This document shows positions 22,244 to 30,447 of a stretch of DNA of 64,000 bases, piece after piece. The translations under genes were made by a program, and so were the position numbers. Under the pieces are notes generated by a model. It was given only the letters and a program-made list of their open reading frames with translations. It had not been told where the DNA came from and ran no database searches. The stretch is from Caballeronia arvi. Its GTDB lineage: Bacteria; Pseudomonadota; Gammaproteobacteria; Burkholderiales; Burkholderiaceae. The first letter of the stretch is position 1; every line of letters begins with the position of its first letter. The stretch lies in assembly GCF_001544695.2 (NCBI RefSeq), contig NZ_FCOM02000044.1, forward strand, positions 1 through 64,000. The letters run 5' to 3'.

Positions 22244-23317
22244 ATGAACAATTCGCCCCGGGCCTTCATTCTGGGCCCGCTTCTCAAGAGCGTGTCGCGG
22301 TCGTTTTATCTCACGCTGCGCATTTTGCCGACCGCGATGCGCGATCCCGTCGGGCTCGCTTATCTGCTCGCACGCGCGGCGGATACGATCGCGGATACCT
22401 CGCTGATTTCGCCGCAACGTCGTCTGGAACTGCTGCTTTCGCTGCGTGAGCAAGTGAACGGCGCTTCCGACGACGGCGCGCTCGCGCGTATCGCGGGCGA
22501 AGTCGCGGGTCAGCAGGCCCAGCCGGACGAGCGCGCGCTGCTCGAACGCCTGAGCGAAGCGCTGGCGATCCTGCCGCAACTGAGCCGCGACGATCAGGCC
22601 GCGGTGCGCGATATCGTCACGACGCTGACCACCGGCATGGAGTTCGATCTGCGCACGTTCCCCGACGAGACTTCCGGGCAGATCGTCGCGCTGCGGGAAT
22701 TCGGCGAGCTCGATCGTTATACGTATTTGGTCGCGGGCTGCGTCGGCGAATTCTGGACGAAGATGACCTACGCGCACATGCCGGGCACGTTGAAGGCCGC
22801 GCCCGACACGATGTTCGCGCTCGGCGTGCGCTTCGGCAAGGCGCTGCAAATGACCAACGTGCTGCGCGATTGCGCGCGCGATCTGCGCATCGGCCGATGC
22901 TATCTGCCCGAAACGATGCTCGCGCGTCATGGCCTCACGCCGCAGGATCTTCTGCAACCGCAATCGTCGGCGCGCGCGCGGCCCGTGCTGTGCGAATTGC
23001 TGCGCACATCGCTCGGGCTCTTTCAGGACGCCGTCGATTACACGCTGCACATTCCATCGACGGCGATCCGGCTGCGGCTCGCGTGCCTGTGGCCGATCAT
23101 GATCGGGCTCGACACGCTCGTGCTGCTCGCGCGCAACGACGCGTGGCTCGATCCGCAGCGCATCTCGAAGATTCGACGCAACGACGTGTACGGCATCATG
23201 GCGGCATCGTTGCCGATGGTCGCGTCGAACGGCATGCTACGCGCGTGGACCGCACGCCGTATGCGCGCGATCGAAGCGGAAATCGGCGCGGAAATCAGCG
23301 CCGCAGTTCGGCCATGA
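22244..23317 (+). CDS. Squalene/phytoene synthase family protein
   Basis: A 357-residue head-to-head prenyl synthase family protein. Both Mg-diphosphate motifs are present: LLARAADTIADT (DxxxD, about residue 48-52) and NVLRDCARDLRIGRCYLP (DxxxD, about residue 208-212), with the GR.YLP that follows in true synthases. Substrates in the family are two farnesyl or geranylgeranyl diphosphates. There are no hopanoid (HpnC-HpnE, squalene-hopene cyclase) or carotenoid genes beside it; it stands alone with its 3' end overlapping a convergent LysR gene by 23 bp. Squalene formation is the likeliest activity, but the product is unproven. Confidence 0.88.
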   Translation: MNNSPRAFILGPLLKSVSRSFYLTLRILPTAMRDPVGLAYLLARAADTIADTSLISPQRRLELLLSLREQVNGASDDGALARIAGEVAGQQAQPDERALLERLSEALAILPQLSRDDQAAVRDIVTTLTTGMEFDLRTFPDETSGQIVALREFGELDRYTYLVAGCVGEFWTKMTYAHMPGTLKAAPDTMFALGVRFGKALQMTNVLRDCARDLRIGRCYLPETMLARHGLTPQDLLQPQSSARARPVLCELLRTSLGLFQDAVDYTLHIPSTAIRLRLACLWPIMIGLDTLVLLARNDAWLDPQRISKIRRNDVYGIMAASLPMVASNGMLRAWTARRMRAIEAEIGAEISAAVRP

Positions 23318-24143
23318 TCCGCTCGGCGAGAAAGTCGCAAGGCGGGCGTTTCGACGCCGCGCTGCGCGCCAGCACCACTTCGAGCGTGCCGATATCGGGC
23401 AAGCCCTGCGCCGGTCCGAGCAGCGTGAAATGCGCCGGCACCGCGCATTTCGCGAGCGGCGTCACGGCAAGACCCGCTTCGGCCATCGTCAGCAGACCGA
23501 GCAGGCTCGGGCTTTCGTACGACGTGCGATAGCCGATCCGCGCGCGTTCCAGGCTGCGGATCGCGTTCTCGCGCGCGACGCTGCCCGGCAGAAACACGGC
23601 GATCGGCAAGGGCCGCTCTTTCCAGATTTCGGTGCCGGGCGCCGCGGCCCAGACCATCGGCTCGTGGCGCAGGAATTCGCCCGACAGGCCTTTCACGCGC
23701 GTCGCGCAGACGAGATCGACGGTGCCGTCCTTCACCATCGGCGCGAGCGCGAGGCTTGGCAGGCCGACGACCTGAATCTCGACCTTCGGATACGTCGCGG
23801 AAAATTTCTTGAGGATCGGCGGAAAAAGCGACGACGCGTAATCGTCCGGCACGCCGATGACCACGCGCCCGGTCACGTCCGGCCGCACGACCGCCGCCCA
23901 CGCTTCGTCGCGCAGCGCGATCATGCGGCGCGCGTAGGTGAGCAGCACTTCGCCGTCCTGCGTCGGCACCACGCTGCGCGGCTTGCGCACGAACAGCGCC
24001 TTGCCCAGCGCGGCTTCCAGCGTCTTGATCTGCATGCTCACCGCCGATTGCGAGCGATGCACGAGCTCCGCCGCGCGGCTGATATTGCCCGTATCCGCGA
24101 CGGCGACGATCATGGAAAGAACATCGAGGTCAAGTGCTTTCAT
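23295..24143 (-). CDS. LysR-type transcriptional regulator
   Basis: A 282-residue LysR regulator with helix-turn-helix in residues 1-60 (LDLDVLSMIVAVADTGNISR, in part) and effector domain from about residue 90 (GRVVIGVPDDYA). Start at 24143 is the family-standard one; further in-frame upstream sequence belongs to the divergent promoter. It faces the alpha/beta hydrolase gene at 24247 across 103 bp containing a clear dyad (24152-24180), so autoregulation and control of the hydrolase are likely. Confidence 0.92.
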   Translation of the reverse strand: MKALDLDVLSMIVAVADTGNISRAAELVHRSQSAVSMQIKTLEAALGKALFVRKPRSVVPTQDGEVLLTYARRMIALRDEAWAAVVRPDVTGRVVIGVPDDYASSLFPPILKKFSATYPKVEIQVVGLPSLALAPMVKDGTVDLVCATRVKGLSGEFLRHEPMVWAAAPGTEIWKERPLPIAVFLPGSVARENAIRSLERARIGYRTSYESPSLLGLLTMAEAGLAVTPLAKCAVPAHFTLLGPAQGLPDIGTLEVVLARSAASKRPPCDFLAERIMAELRR

Positions 24144-24151
24144 GGCGACCG

Positions 24152-24180
24152 ATCGTTTGGTATCAGAAAATCTGAACGAT
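24152..24180. promoter_or_regulatory. Dyad in LysR/hydrolase divergent promoter
   Basis: ATCGTT (24152-24157) and AACGAT (24175-24180) flank an inner perfect repeat TCAGA-AAA-TCTGA (24163-24175). It lies 9-37 bp before the LysR start and is the only strong dyad in the gap, so it is a good candidate for the LysR operator. Confidence 0.5.
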
Positions 24181-24246
24181 TCTATCAAAATTATGCGTTT
24201 TTCTTTTGCTTCGGCGCGGCGCATAGTCGCATCAAAGGAGCGACCC

Positions 24247-25116
24247 ATGAACGCGCGAACTGATCTTTCCGTCCTCACTGCCGTGCAAGGCTTACCCGAA
24301 CCGTCGTTCGCCACGACGGCATCGGGCATTTCCGTGCCGTTTATCGAGTGTGGGGAGGGCGAGCCGCTCGTCTTCGTGCATGGATCGCTGTGCGATTACC
24401 GCTACTGGAACGCGCAGGTTTTACCGCTCGCGAAGCAGTTCCGCTGCATTGCGCCGAGCCTGTCGCACTACTGGCCCGCCGTCGATGCGTTCGTGCGCGG
24501 CGAATTCAGCGTGGAAGCGCACGTCGCAGAAATGGCCGAGTTCATCGAATCGCTCGATCTCGCGCCGGTGCATCTCGTCGGGCATTCGCGCGGCGGCTGC
24601 ATCGCGTTCCATCTGGCGCGGGAATATCCGCGGCTCGTGAAGACGTTGACGCTCGCCGATCCGGGCGGTCCGTTGGAATCGCCCCAGCAGGCCCTCACCG
24701 CAACGCTGCCGCCCGCCACCAACGCGCTGCGCGCGCGTGTCGCGGAACTGATCGAACAAGGCGAATTCGACCGCGGACTCGAAATGTTCGTCGATTCGGT
24801 CAGCATGCCGGGCTTCTGGAACAAGAGCACGGAGAGTTTCCGCCGCATGGCGCTCGACAACGCGCTCACGTTGCCCAAGCAATTCCGCGATCCGCTGCCC
24901 GCCTACACACGTGAAGCGGCGCGCGACATCAAGTGCCGCACGCTGCTGATCGACGGTCAGAAGAGCCCGCGCATGTTCCGCAACAACGTCGAGAAGCTCG
25001 AAGAGTGGATCGAGTTCGCGGAGCGCGTGACGATCGCGGGCGCATCGCACGGGATGAACGCCGCGAGCCCCGGCGCGTTCAATCGCGCGGTTCAGGCGTT
25101 TGCCGGGGCGTGGTGA
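24247..25116 (+). CDS. Alpha/beta-fold hydrolase
   Basis: A 289-residue hydrolase. The oxyanion region FVHGSLCDYRYW, the nucleophile elbow GHSRGG (Ser at about residue 117) and a C-terminal His in ASHGMN (about residue 264) outline a Ser-Asp-His triad. The length and the HGSLCDYRYW segment resemble esterases and C-C hydrolases, but the substrate is unknown. A purine stretch (AAAGGAG) precedes the ATG at 24247. Divergent from its probable LysR regulator. Confidence 0.9.
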   Translation: MNARTDLSVLTAVQGLPEPSFATTASGISVPFIECGEGEPLVFVHGSLCDYRYWNAQVLPLAKQFRCIAPSLSHYWPAVDAFVRGEFSVEAHVAEMAEFIESLDLAPVHLVGHSRGGCIAFHLAREYPRLVKTLTLADPGGPLESPQQALTATLPPATNALRARVAELIEQGEFDRGLEMFVDSVSMPGFWNKSTESFRRMALDNALTLPKQFRDPLPAYTREAARDIKCRTLLIDGQKSPRMFRNNVEKLEEWIEFAERVTIAGASHGMNAASPGAFNRAVQAFAGAW

Positions 25117-25129
25117 GTCGCAAACACAG

Positions 25130-26782
25130 TTATTGCAGCTTCCAGATGTTCGCCGCAATCGTGCCTTCGTCGTTGAACACGTTGATGATGTCGGGCACGT
25201 CGCCGATCGGCACGTTGTTCACGACCAGCGCGAACGCGAGCCTGCGGCCGCTCTTCGCGTCGATATAACCCGCGAGCGCCTGTCCCTTCAGCGTGATCTG
25301 CTGTTGCCCGTTCGCGTTTTCCGTGCCGGCAACGTAAGTGCCCGTCTTCGCGTACACCTTGCCCTTCGCGCCCGCGAGCGTCGGATCGCTTTCGAAGTCC
25401 GTCGTGCTCGCGAGCGAGCCATCGACGCCGAGGAAGGGCATCGAATCCACGTAGGCCGGGAAAGCCGCGCGGCCGCTCATCGCGCGCAACATCGCGATGA
25501 CCGCGAGCGGCGTCGCCGTGGTCTCGCCGCCGCCGCTGCCGTCGATGAAATGTGTCTGGTTCATCGGCACGTTGAACGGCGAGCTCGAAAGCGTCGCGTT
25601 CTCCGCCGCGAGCGCCGTAGCGAGTGTGGTCGAGCCGTTGTTCGCGACGCCGAACAGCATCAGGCTCGTGTCCGCGCCGATGTTATAGCTGACCTTCAGA
25701 ATCCACTTCGTGTATTGCGCCCACGGTTGCGACGTGAGCTGCGCGACGCGCGTGTCGGCGGAATAGGCGTTCTTCGCAGGCAGCAGTTGCACCGGATTGC
25801 TTTCGACGGCGTTCGCGGTGACGGTTACGCCCGCACGCGCGAGTGCATCGATCAGCACCGTGCGCGCATAGTTCGACGGCTGCGTGATGCGGAACGTGCG
25901 GATGACCGGGAAGCTGGGAACGATCGGCGGCACGTAATCCGCGGGAATCGACCCGCCCAGCACGCCGCCGCACGGCAGCGTGCCGAAGCAGGCAGGCTCC
26001 TCGGGCGTGACGGTGATGTTGGCGGCCGTGCCCGCCGCACCGGTCATCAGCGTGGACTGCACCGTGAACGCCGATGACTTCGGCCGGTAGTCCACCGGCG
26101 ACAGCGAGCCCGCGCTGCCCTGGCCGATGATCGTATCGACTACATCGTCGTTGACGAAGATCGGCCGCAGATCGAACTCGCCGCGAAAATCGAAGGGCTG
26201 GAAAAGCCGGTCGTCGATCACGACTTCGCCGTTGATCCTCTTGATGCCCGATGCCGCCACTTGCGCCGCGAGCGAGTCGTAGCCCGCGAGCGGATCGGGC
26301 GCGGTGATCTGCGCGTTGCCGAGATTGTTCGCCTCGTTGTGGTCGAAGTTGGTGAAGGCGAGCGTGCCGTCGGGGTTCGTGCGGCCGCCCATCGCGAGAT
26401 CGCCGCTCGCGACGAGCACGAGATTGCCGTTGAGCGTGCCGCTCGCATCGACGGTCCCCAAGCGATACACCGGCGTCTGGAACTGATGCTGGGCGCCGTA
26501 CTGATCGAGCGCCGCGCCGACGGAAAACACCTTGCGCACCGACGCGATGTACACCTGCGCGTTCGAATTCATGTCGTAGATGACATCGCCCGAATTCAGG
26601 TCGACGACGCGCAGCGCCCACGTCGAGCCCTGATACATGGGCTTTTTCATGACCTGGGTGATGGAATCCGGCACGGCGGTATCGTTGGAATCCGAGCCGC
26701 CGCACGCGGACGTGGACGCGGCGAGCGCGCAGGCGAGGGCGAGAGCGGCAACGCGTGCCGGACTTCCTGAAAGCGGGATCAT
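25130..26782 (-). CDS. dacB: PBP4-type D-Ala-D-Ala carboxypeptidase/endopeptidase, lipoprotein
   Basis: A 550-residue penicillin-binding protein of the S13 (DacB/PBP4) family, which trims or cleaves peptidoglycan cross-links. Active-site motifs: SxxK as ASVRKVFS (Ser at about residue 83), SxN as SYNIGADTS (about residue 385) and KTG as YAKTGTYVAG (about residue 499). A lipobox (LAASTSAC then GG) after a hydrophobic N-terminus (MIPLSGSPARVAALALA) indicates a lipoprotein anchored at the cysteine near residue 27, which is unusual because PBP4 is normally soluble periplasmic. Start 26782 gives this signal; upstream codons do not. No neighbour in an operon. Confidence 0.88.
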   Translation of the reverse strand: MIPLSGSPARVAALALACALAASTSACGGSDSNDTAVPDSITQVMKKPMYQGSTWALRVVDLNSGDVIYDMNSNAQVYIASVRKVFSVGAALDQYGAQHQFQTPVYRLGTVDASGTLNGNLVLVASGDLAMGGRTNPDGTLAFTNFDHNEANNLGNAQITAPDPLAGYDSLAAQVAASGIKRINGEVVIDDRLFQPFDFRGEFDLRPIFVNDDVVDTIIGQGSAGSLSPVDYRPKSSAFTVQSTLMTGAAGTAANITVTPEEPACFGTLPCGGVLGGSIPADYVPPIVPSFPVIRTFRITQPSNYARTVLIDALARAGVTVTANAVESNPVQLLPAKNAYSADTRVAQLTSQPWAQYTKWILKVSYNIGADTSLMLFGVANNGSTTLATALAAENATLSSSPFNVPMNQTHFIDGSGGGETTATPLAVIAMLRAMSGRAAFPAYVDSMPFLGVDGSLASTTDFESDPTLAGAKGKVYAKTGTYVAGTENANGQQQITLKGQALAGYIDAKSGRRLAFALVVNNVPIGDVPDIINVFNDEGTIAANIWKLQ

Positions 26783-27088
26783 GACGCGGCTCCGATAAAG
26801 GCACATCGCGCTCCGGTTGGAGCGAACACCAATACGTCGGGACTGCTTCACAGCGCAGACAGGAAAGATGTCGGCGGCCGCACGCCATTCTTAAGGAGCG
26901 GGTGAATGAAAATAACGAGCTTGCACGGGCCTTGTCAAGCGCGGGCTATCGCGAATCGAGTCCTTTAGGCAAGCGGTTTTTGTACGATTTGTTGAGCGAC
27001 TTTAATCGCCTTGTTGTGACCTCACAACGGAAAAACGTTTGGCGCGGGCTAACATCTTTCGCACCTCATCGCGAAGAAGAGGATATCC
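26783..27088. other. Intergenic region with operator-like palindrome
   Basis: No gene supported. It contains the promoters of the leftward dacB gene and the rightward gene at 27089, and the 16-bp palindrome listed at 27013-27028. Confidence 0.45.
27013..27028. promoter_or_regulatory. Palindrome GTTGTGA-CC-TCACAAC
   Basis: Two 7-bp arms with a 2-bp spacer, 61 bp before the GTG start at 27089. The TGTGA/TCACA halves are those of CRP-family sites, but the spacing is 2 instead of 6, so a different dimeric regulator is likelier. Confidence 0.45.
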
Positions 27089-27499
27089 GTGAGTACCGGC
27101 CACGACGATCTCGATGCATGGAAACGCCGCCGCACCGTAGAGCTGGCGTTCGAGCTGGCCGATAGCGGCCGCTACGAAGACTTCACCGACGTCGCCTATG
27201 CGCTGCAATTCGAGCGCGGCATGACGACCGCGCAGGCGCTCATCGACGATCCCGAGATGCGCCGCGTGCTCAATCGACGCTGCGCCGATGCGCGCGACAA
27301 GCTAGCGCCGCCTCCCGCGCCTGAAGTCCCGCAAGAAGAGACGATGCCCGTCGTCGAAGCGGTGCCGGAATCATCGAACGATCATGCGCAACTACCGCGA
27401 GCCGATGACTTCGCACGCACGCCCTCTTTCATGCGCCGCGCCCTGAATTTCGTCTGGCGGTCCGGCAATGCGGGCGATCTCAATTCCGCCGCTTCCTGA
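27089..27499 (+). CDS. Hypothetical protein, 136 residues
   Basis: A soluble 136-residue protein starting with GTG after AGAAGAGGA. Residues 1-75 (WKRRRTVELAFELADSGRYE and TAQALIDDPEMRRVLNRRC) are helical and well conserved-looking; residues 80-115 are Pro/Glu-rich linker and the end is basic (RRALNFVWRSG). I do not recognise a named family. It lies alone between dacB and the aldolase gene. Confidence 0.7.
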   Translation: MSTGHDDLDAWKRRRTVELAFELADSGRYEDFTDVAYALQFERGMTTAQALIDDPEMRRVLNRRCADARDKLAPPPAPEVPQEETMPVVEAVPESSNDHAQLPRADDFARTPSFMRRALNFVWRSGNAGDLNSAAS

Positions 27500-27665
27500 G
27501 CTTTTGCCCGCGTTGGCATAACTTTCGCGCCCTATTTGCGCACGAATGGCGGATTTGCACGCCTTGAGCGTCCGGCAAAACCATTACACTTGAGGAGGCT
27601 GAACCATAAGCCCGGACCGTGCTTACGCGGAGGTCCGGTGATTGAACTTCGAGGAGGAAATGTTC

Positions 27666-28562
27666 GTGGCTAACGAAAAAATGCTCGCGCAGATGGCTGA
27701 GAAGGATGGTTTCATTGCCGCTCTGGATCAGAGCGGCGGTTCGACGCCCGGCGCGCTGCGGCAATATGGAATTCCGGACGACGCCTATAACGGCGACGCC
27801 GAAATGTTCAAGCTGATGCATGAAATGCGCGTGCGCATCATGACCGCGCCTTCGTTCACGGGCAAGAAAGTCATCGGCGCGATTCTGTTCGAGCGCACGA
27901 TGGACGGCGAAGCGGAAGGCAAGCCGGTTCCCACGTTTCTCTGGGAAGACCGCGGCATCGTGCCGTTCCTGAAGGTCGACAAGGGTCTCGAAGCCGAAGC
28001 CGACGGCGTGCAGATCATGAAGCCGAATCCCGGCCTCGACGATCTGCTCGCGCGCGCCGTGAAGCTCGGCGTCTTCGGCACGAAGATGCGCTCGGTGATC
28101 CAGCAGGCGAACGAGAAGGGCATCGCCGCGGTGGCGAAGCAGCAGTTCGAAGTCGGCGCGCAGATCATCAAACACGGTCTCGTGCCGATTCTCGAACCCG
28201 AAGTCTCGATCAAGAGCCCGGACAAGAAAGGCGCGGAAAAGATTCTGCGCGACGAGTTGCTGAAAGGCCTCGATGCGCTGCCGGAATCGAGCCAGGTGAT
28301 GATCAAGCTGACCATCCCCGACGAAGCGGATTTCTATCGTCCGCTGATCGAGAATCCGCGTGTCGTGCGTGTCGTCGCGCTGTCGGGCGGCTATACGCGC
28401 AGCGACGCGTGCAAGAAGCTCGCGCAGAATCACGGCATGATCGCGAGCTTCTCGCGCGCGCTCATCAACGAGCTGAAGAAGCCGATGAGCGACAGCGAGT
28501 TCGACAAGACGCTCGAAACGTCGATCGACGAAATCTACGACGCGTCTGTTAAGAAGGTCTGA
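27666..28562 (+). CDS. Class I fructose-bisphosphate aldolase
   Basis: About 298 residues; a Schiff-base aldolase of the FdaB-like class I family. Signatures are GFIAALDQSGGSTPGALR at the N-terminus, KPNPGLDDLLARA, PILEPEV and VMIKLTIPDEADFY, whose Lys is the likely imine-forming residue. It cleaves fructose 1,6-bisphosphate to dihydroxyacetone phosphate and glyceraldehyde 3-phosphate in glycolysis/gluconeogenesis. The ribosome site GAGGAGG (27651-27657) decides the start: ATG at 27660 would be only two bases away, whereas GTG at 27666 has an eight-base spacing and begins VANEKMLAQMAEKDGF as in relatives. A TTG at 27642 is unlikely. Confidence 0.92.
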   Translation: MANEKMLAQMAEKDGFIAALDQSGGSTPGALRQYGIPDDAYNGDAEMFKLMHEMRVRIMTAPSFTGKKVIGAILFERTMDGEAEGKPVPTFLWEDRGIVPFLKVDKGLEAEADGVQIMKPNPGLDDLLARAVKLGVFGTKMRSVIQQANEKGIAAVAKQQFEVGAQIIKHGLVPILEPEVSIKSPDKKGAEKILRDELLKGLDALPESSQVMIKLTIPDEADFYRPLIENPRVVRVVALSGGYTRSDACKKLAQNHGMIASFSRALINELKKPMSDSEFDKTLETSIDEIYDASVKKV

Positions 28563-28582
28563 GCTTTCATTGTCGATGCGCG

Positions 28583-29815
28583 CTAATCGGCGCGTTTAGT
28601 AGGCGGCGGTGTCTGCACGACGGGCGCCGCCGCCCGAAAAATATCTTCACGTGAACCGTTCTTCGGCGGATAGATGCGCTCGCCGTTGATCGTGCGCTTC
28701 GTTGCCTTCGCCGTCTCGCCTTGCGTGACGAGCTTCCTGTCCCATCCTTCCGTGTACACCGCGCCCCACGGCCCGAGATCGCAGATAGTCGTGTACCAGT
28801 CGATCGAAAGCGGCAGCATCTCCAGCCCGAAGAGATCGCAGACGGCGTTGTTGCCTGCGTAACGTCCCATCGGCCGGCCATGCTGGCATGACATCACCGA
28901 AGGCCGCGTCCCGTCGATCAGAATGCGCGCGCAATCGCCCGCTGCGAACACGCCCGGCACGCCTTCCGCGCGCAGGAATGCATCGACGGGCACGCGCCCG
29001 AGCGGATCGAGCGTGATCGGCAACTGACCGGCGAGCGCGTTCGCGTGCATGCCGCCGCACCAGACGACCGTCGCGGCCTCGATGCGCTCGCTTGCCCCGC
29101 CGACGGTGAGCGTCACGCTCTGCTCATCGAGCGATTCGAGCGATACGCCCGCCCGCGTCTCGACATCGAGCGACTCCAGCGCGCCTTCGATGACAGGCTG
29201 CGCGCCGCCCATCGATTGCCCGATTTTCGCCGAACGATCCGCGAGCACGACGCGCACCTTGTCGCGGTCCGCGTCGCCGACGATCTCGCGCAAACGCGCG
29301 GGCAACTCCGCCGCGAGCTCGATGCCCGTCAGTCCCGCGCCGACGACCACTGCCGTATAACGTCCTGGCGTATCCGTCAAGGCGGGCAAGGTGAGCAGAT
29401 GCGCCTGTAGCTTGCACGCGCCCGCGTAGGTATCGACATCGAATGAATGACGGTCGAGGCCGGGAATCGGCGGGCGCACGAGCACGCTGCCCGCCGCGAG
29501 AATCAGCCGGTCGTAGTCGAGCGATTCGGCCGCGTTCTCGCGTTCGATCGACACGCGGCGATTCGCGCTGTCGATAGCCGTCGCCTTCGCCTGAATCAGC
29601 TTCACGCCCGCGGGACCGAGCACGGTGTCGAGCTGCACGAGCGTCGGATCGAGCGGCTGCTCGTAATTGCGCACGCGCACGCTATGAAACGGCGCCGGAT
29701 TGACGATGGCGACTTCGGCTTCGTCGGTGCGATTGAGTTCGTCCAGCTTGCGCGCCGCCGACAACGCGCTCCACAGACCGGCGAAGCCCGCGCCGATCAC
29801 CAGGATTCGGTTCAA
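28583..29815 (-). CDS. FAD-dependent NAD(P)H oxidoreductase, type II NADH dehydrogenase-like
   Basis: A 410-residue flavoprotein with two Rossmann motifs: ILVIGAGFAGLWSALSAA at residues 3-20 (FAD) and VVVGAGLTGIELAAELP at about residue 157 (NADH), and GVFAAGDCARI near residue 290 contacting FAD. This is the fold of type II NADH:quinone oxidoreductases. The start is probably TTG at 29815: an AAGGGG lies at 29821-29826, while a nearby ATG at 29820 is out of frame and an upstream ATG (29902) adds 29 residues with no similarity. Solitary gene. Confidence 0.85.
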   Translation of the reverse strand: MNRILVIGAGFAGLWSALSAARKLDELNRTDEAEVAIVNPAPFHSVRVRNYEQPLDPTLVQLDTVLGPAGVKLIQAKATAIDSANRRVSIERENAAESLDYDRLILAAGSVLVRPPIPGLDRHSFDVDTYAGACKLQAHLLTLPALTDTPGRYTAVVVGAGLTGIELAAELPARLREIVGDADRDKVRVVLADRSAKIGQSMGGAQPVIEGALESLDVETRAGVSLESLDEQSVTLTVGGASERIEAATVVWCGGMHANALAGQLPITLDPLGRVPVDAFLRAEGVPGVFAAGDCARILIDGTRPSVMSCQHGRPMGRYAGNNAVCDLFGLEMLPLSIDWYTTICDLGPWGAVYTEGWDRKLVTQGETAKATKRTINGERIYPPKNGSREDIFRAAAPVVQTPPPTKRAD

Positions 29816-29959
29816 GTCATTCCCCTTAATAAACGATCGTTCGTGCTGTGTACCGCGTGAAGCGTCTGCGCTGTTCTTGGTTATAGGCGATTCGGACGGC
29901 ATTGGCTTTCGTTCGGCATGCCCGCATTAGTACGAATTTCGCCAAAAGTGATTTCGTCG

Positions 29960-29994
29960 TTTAGGTATTTACCCTAGAGCAAGCGATACCTAAA
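29960..29994. promoter_or_regulatory. Inverted repeat TTTAGGTAT-N17-ATACCTAAA
   Basis: Nine-base perfect arms separated by 17 bp, 75 bp before the DUF4148 gene start. The arms' spacing and AT content suit an operator near a promoter; the regulator is unknown. Confidence 0.45.
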
Positions 29995-30068
29995 CTTGTC
30001 TCAACGGTCGCAAACGAGCAAAGCAACGTGAGCGACAACTCGATAACTTATAGATGGAGGAAAGAATC

Positions 30069-30380
30069 ATGAACAAGCTCATCGGTATTGCAGCGGTCGC
30101 TCTCGCTTTTGCCGCTCCGGTCGCATCGTTTGCGCAATCGAATCAGCCCGTGACGCGCGCGCAGGTTCGCGCTGAAATCGTGCAACTGGAAAAGGCGGGT
30201 TATAACCCCGGCGTCATCAGCGACTCGAAGTATCCCGCCGACATACAAGCCGCTGAAGCGCGTATCGCTGCGCAAAACGGCACCGCGCAAAGCGCGTTCG
30301 GTGGCGTAGCCGACGGTTCGGCGCAATCCGGCGCACGCACGGTTCAAGGCGACGTGTTCCCGACGTTCGCGCATCACTAA
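30069..30380 (+). CDS. DUF4148 small exported protein
   Basis: A 103-residue protein with signal peptide MNKLIGIAAVALAFAAPVAS (cleavage near FAQS) and the DUF4148 core VTRAQVRAEIVQLEKAGYNP. The family is abundant in Burkholderia relatives, with many paralogues per genome and no known function. Strong ribosome site GGAGGA before the ATG at 30069, followed by a strong terminator, so it is a single-gene transcript. Confidence 0.9.
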   Translation: MNKLIGIAAVALAFAAPVASFAQSNQPVTRAQVRAEIVQLEKAGYNPGVISDSKYPADIQAAEARIAAQNGTAQSAFGGVADGSAQSGARTVQGDVFPTFAHH

Positions 30381-30394
30381 GCAGCAAGGGGTCT

Positions 30395-30436
30395 AACGAA
30401 GCGCGCCCGCTAGATAGCGGGCGCGCTTCGTTTTTT
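30395..30436 (+). terminator. Strong rho-independent terminator after DUF4148 gene
   Basis: A 17-bp perfect stem (AACGAAGCGCGCCCGCT / AGCGGGCGCGCTTCGTT) with a 4-nt loop followed by TTTTTT. The T tract is on the plus strand; it lies 12 bp before the stop of the leftward LysR gene and may serve both. Confidence 0.92.
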
Positions 30437-30447
30437 GGCAAGGCCAT

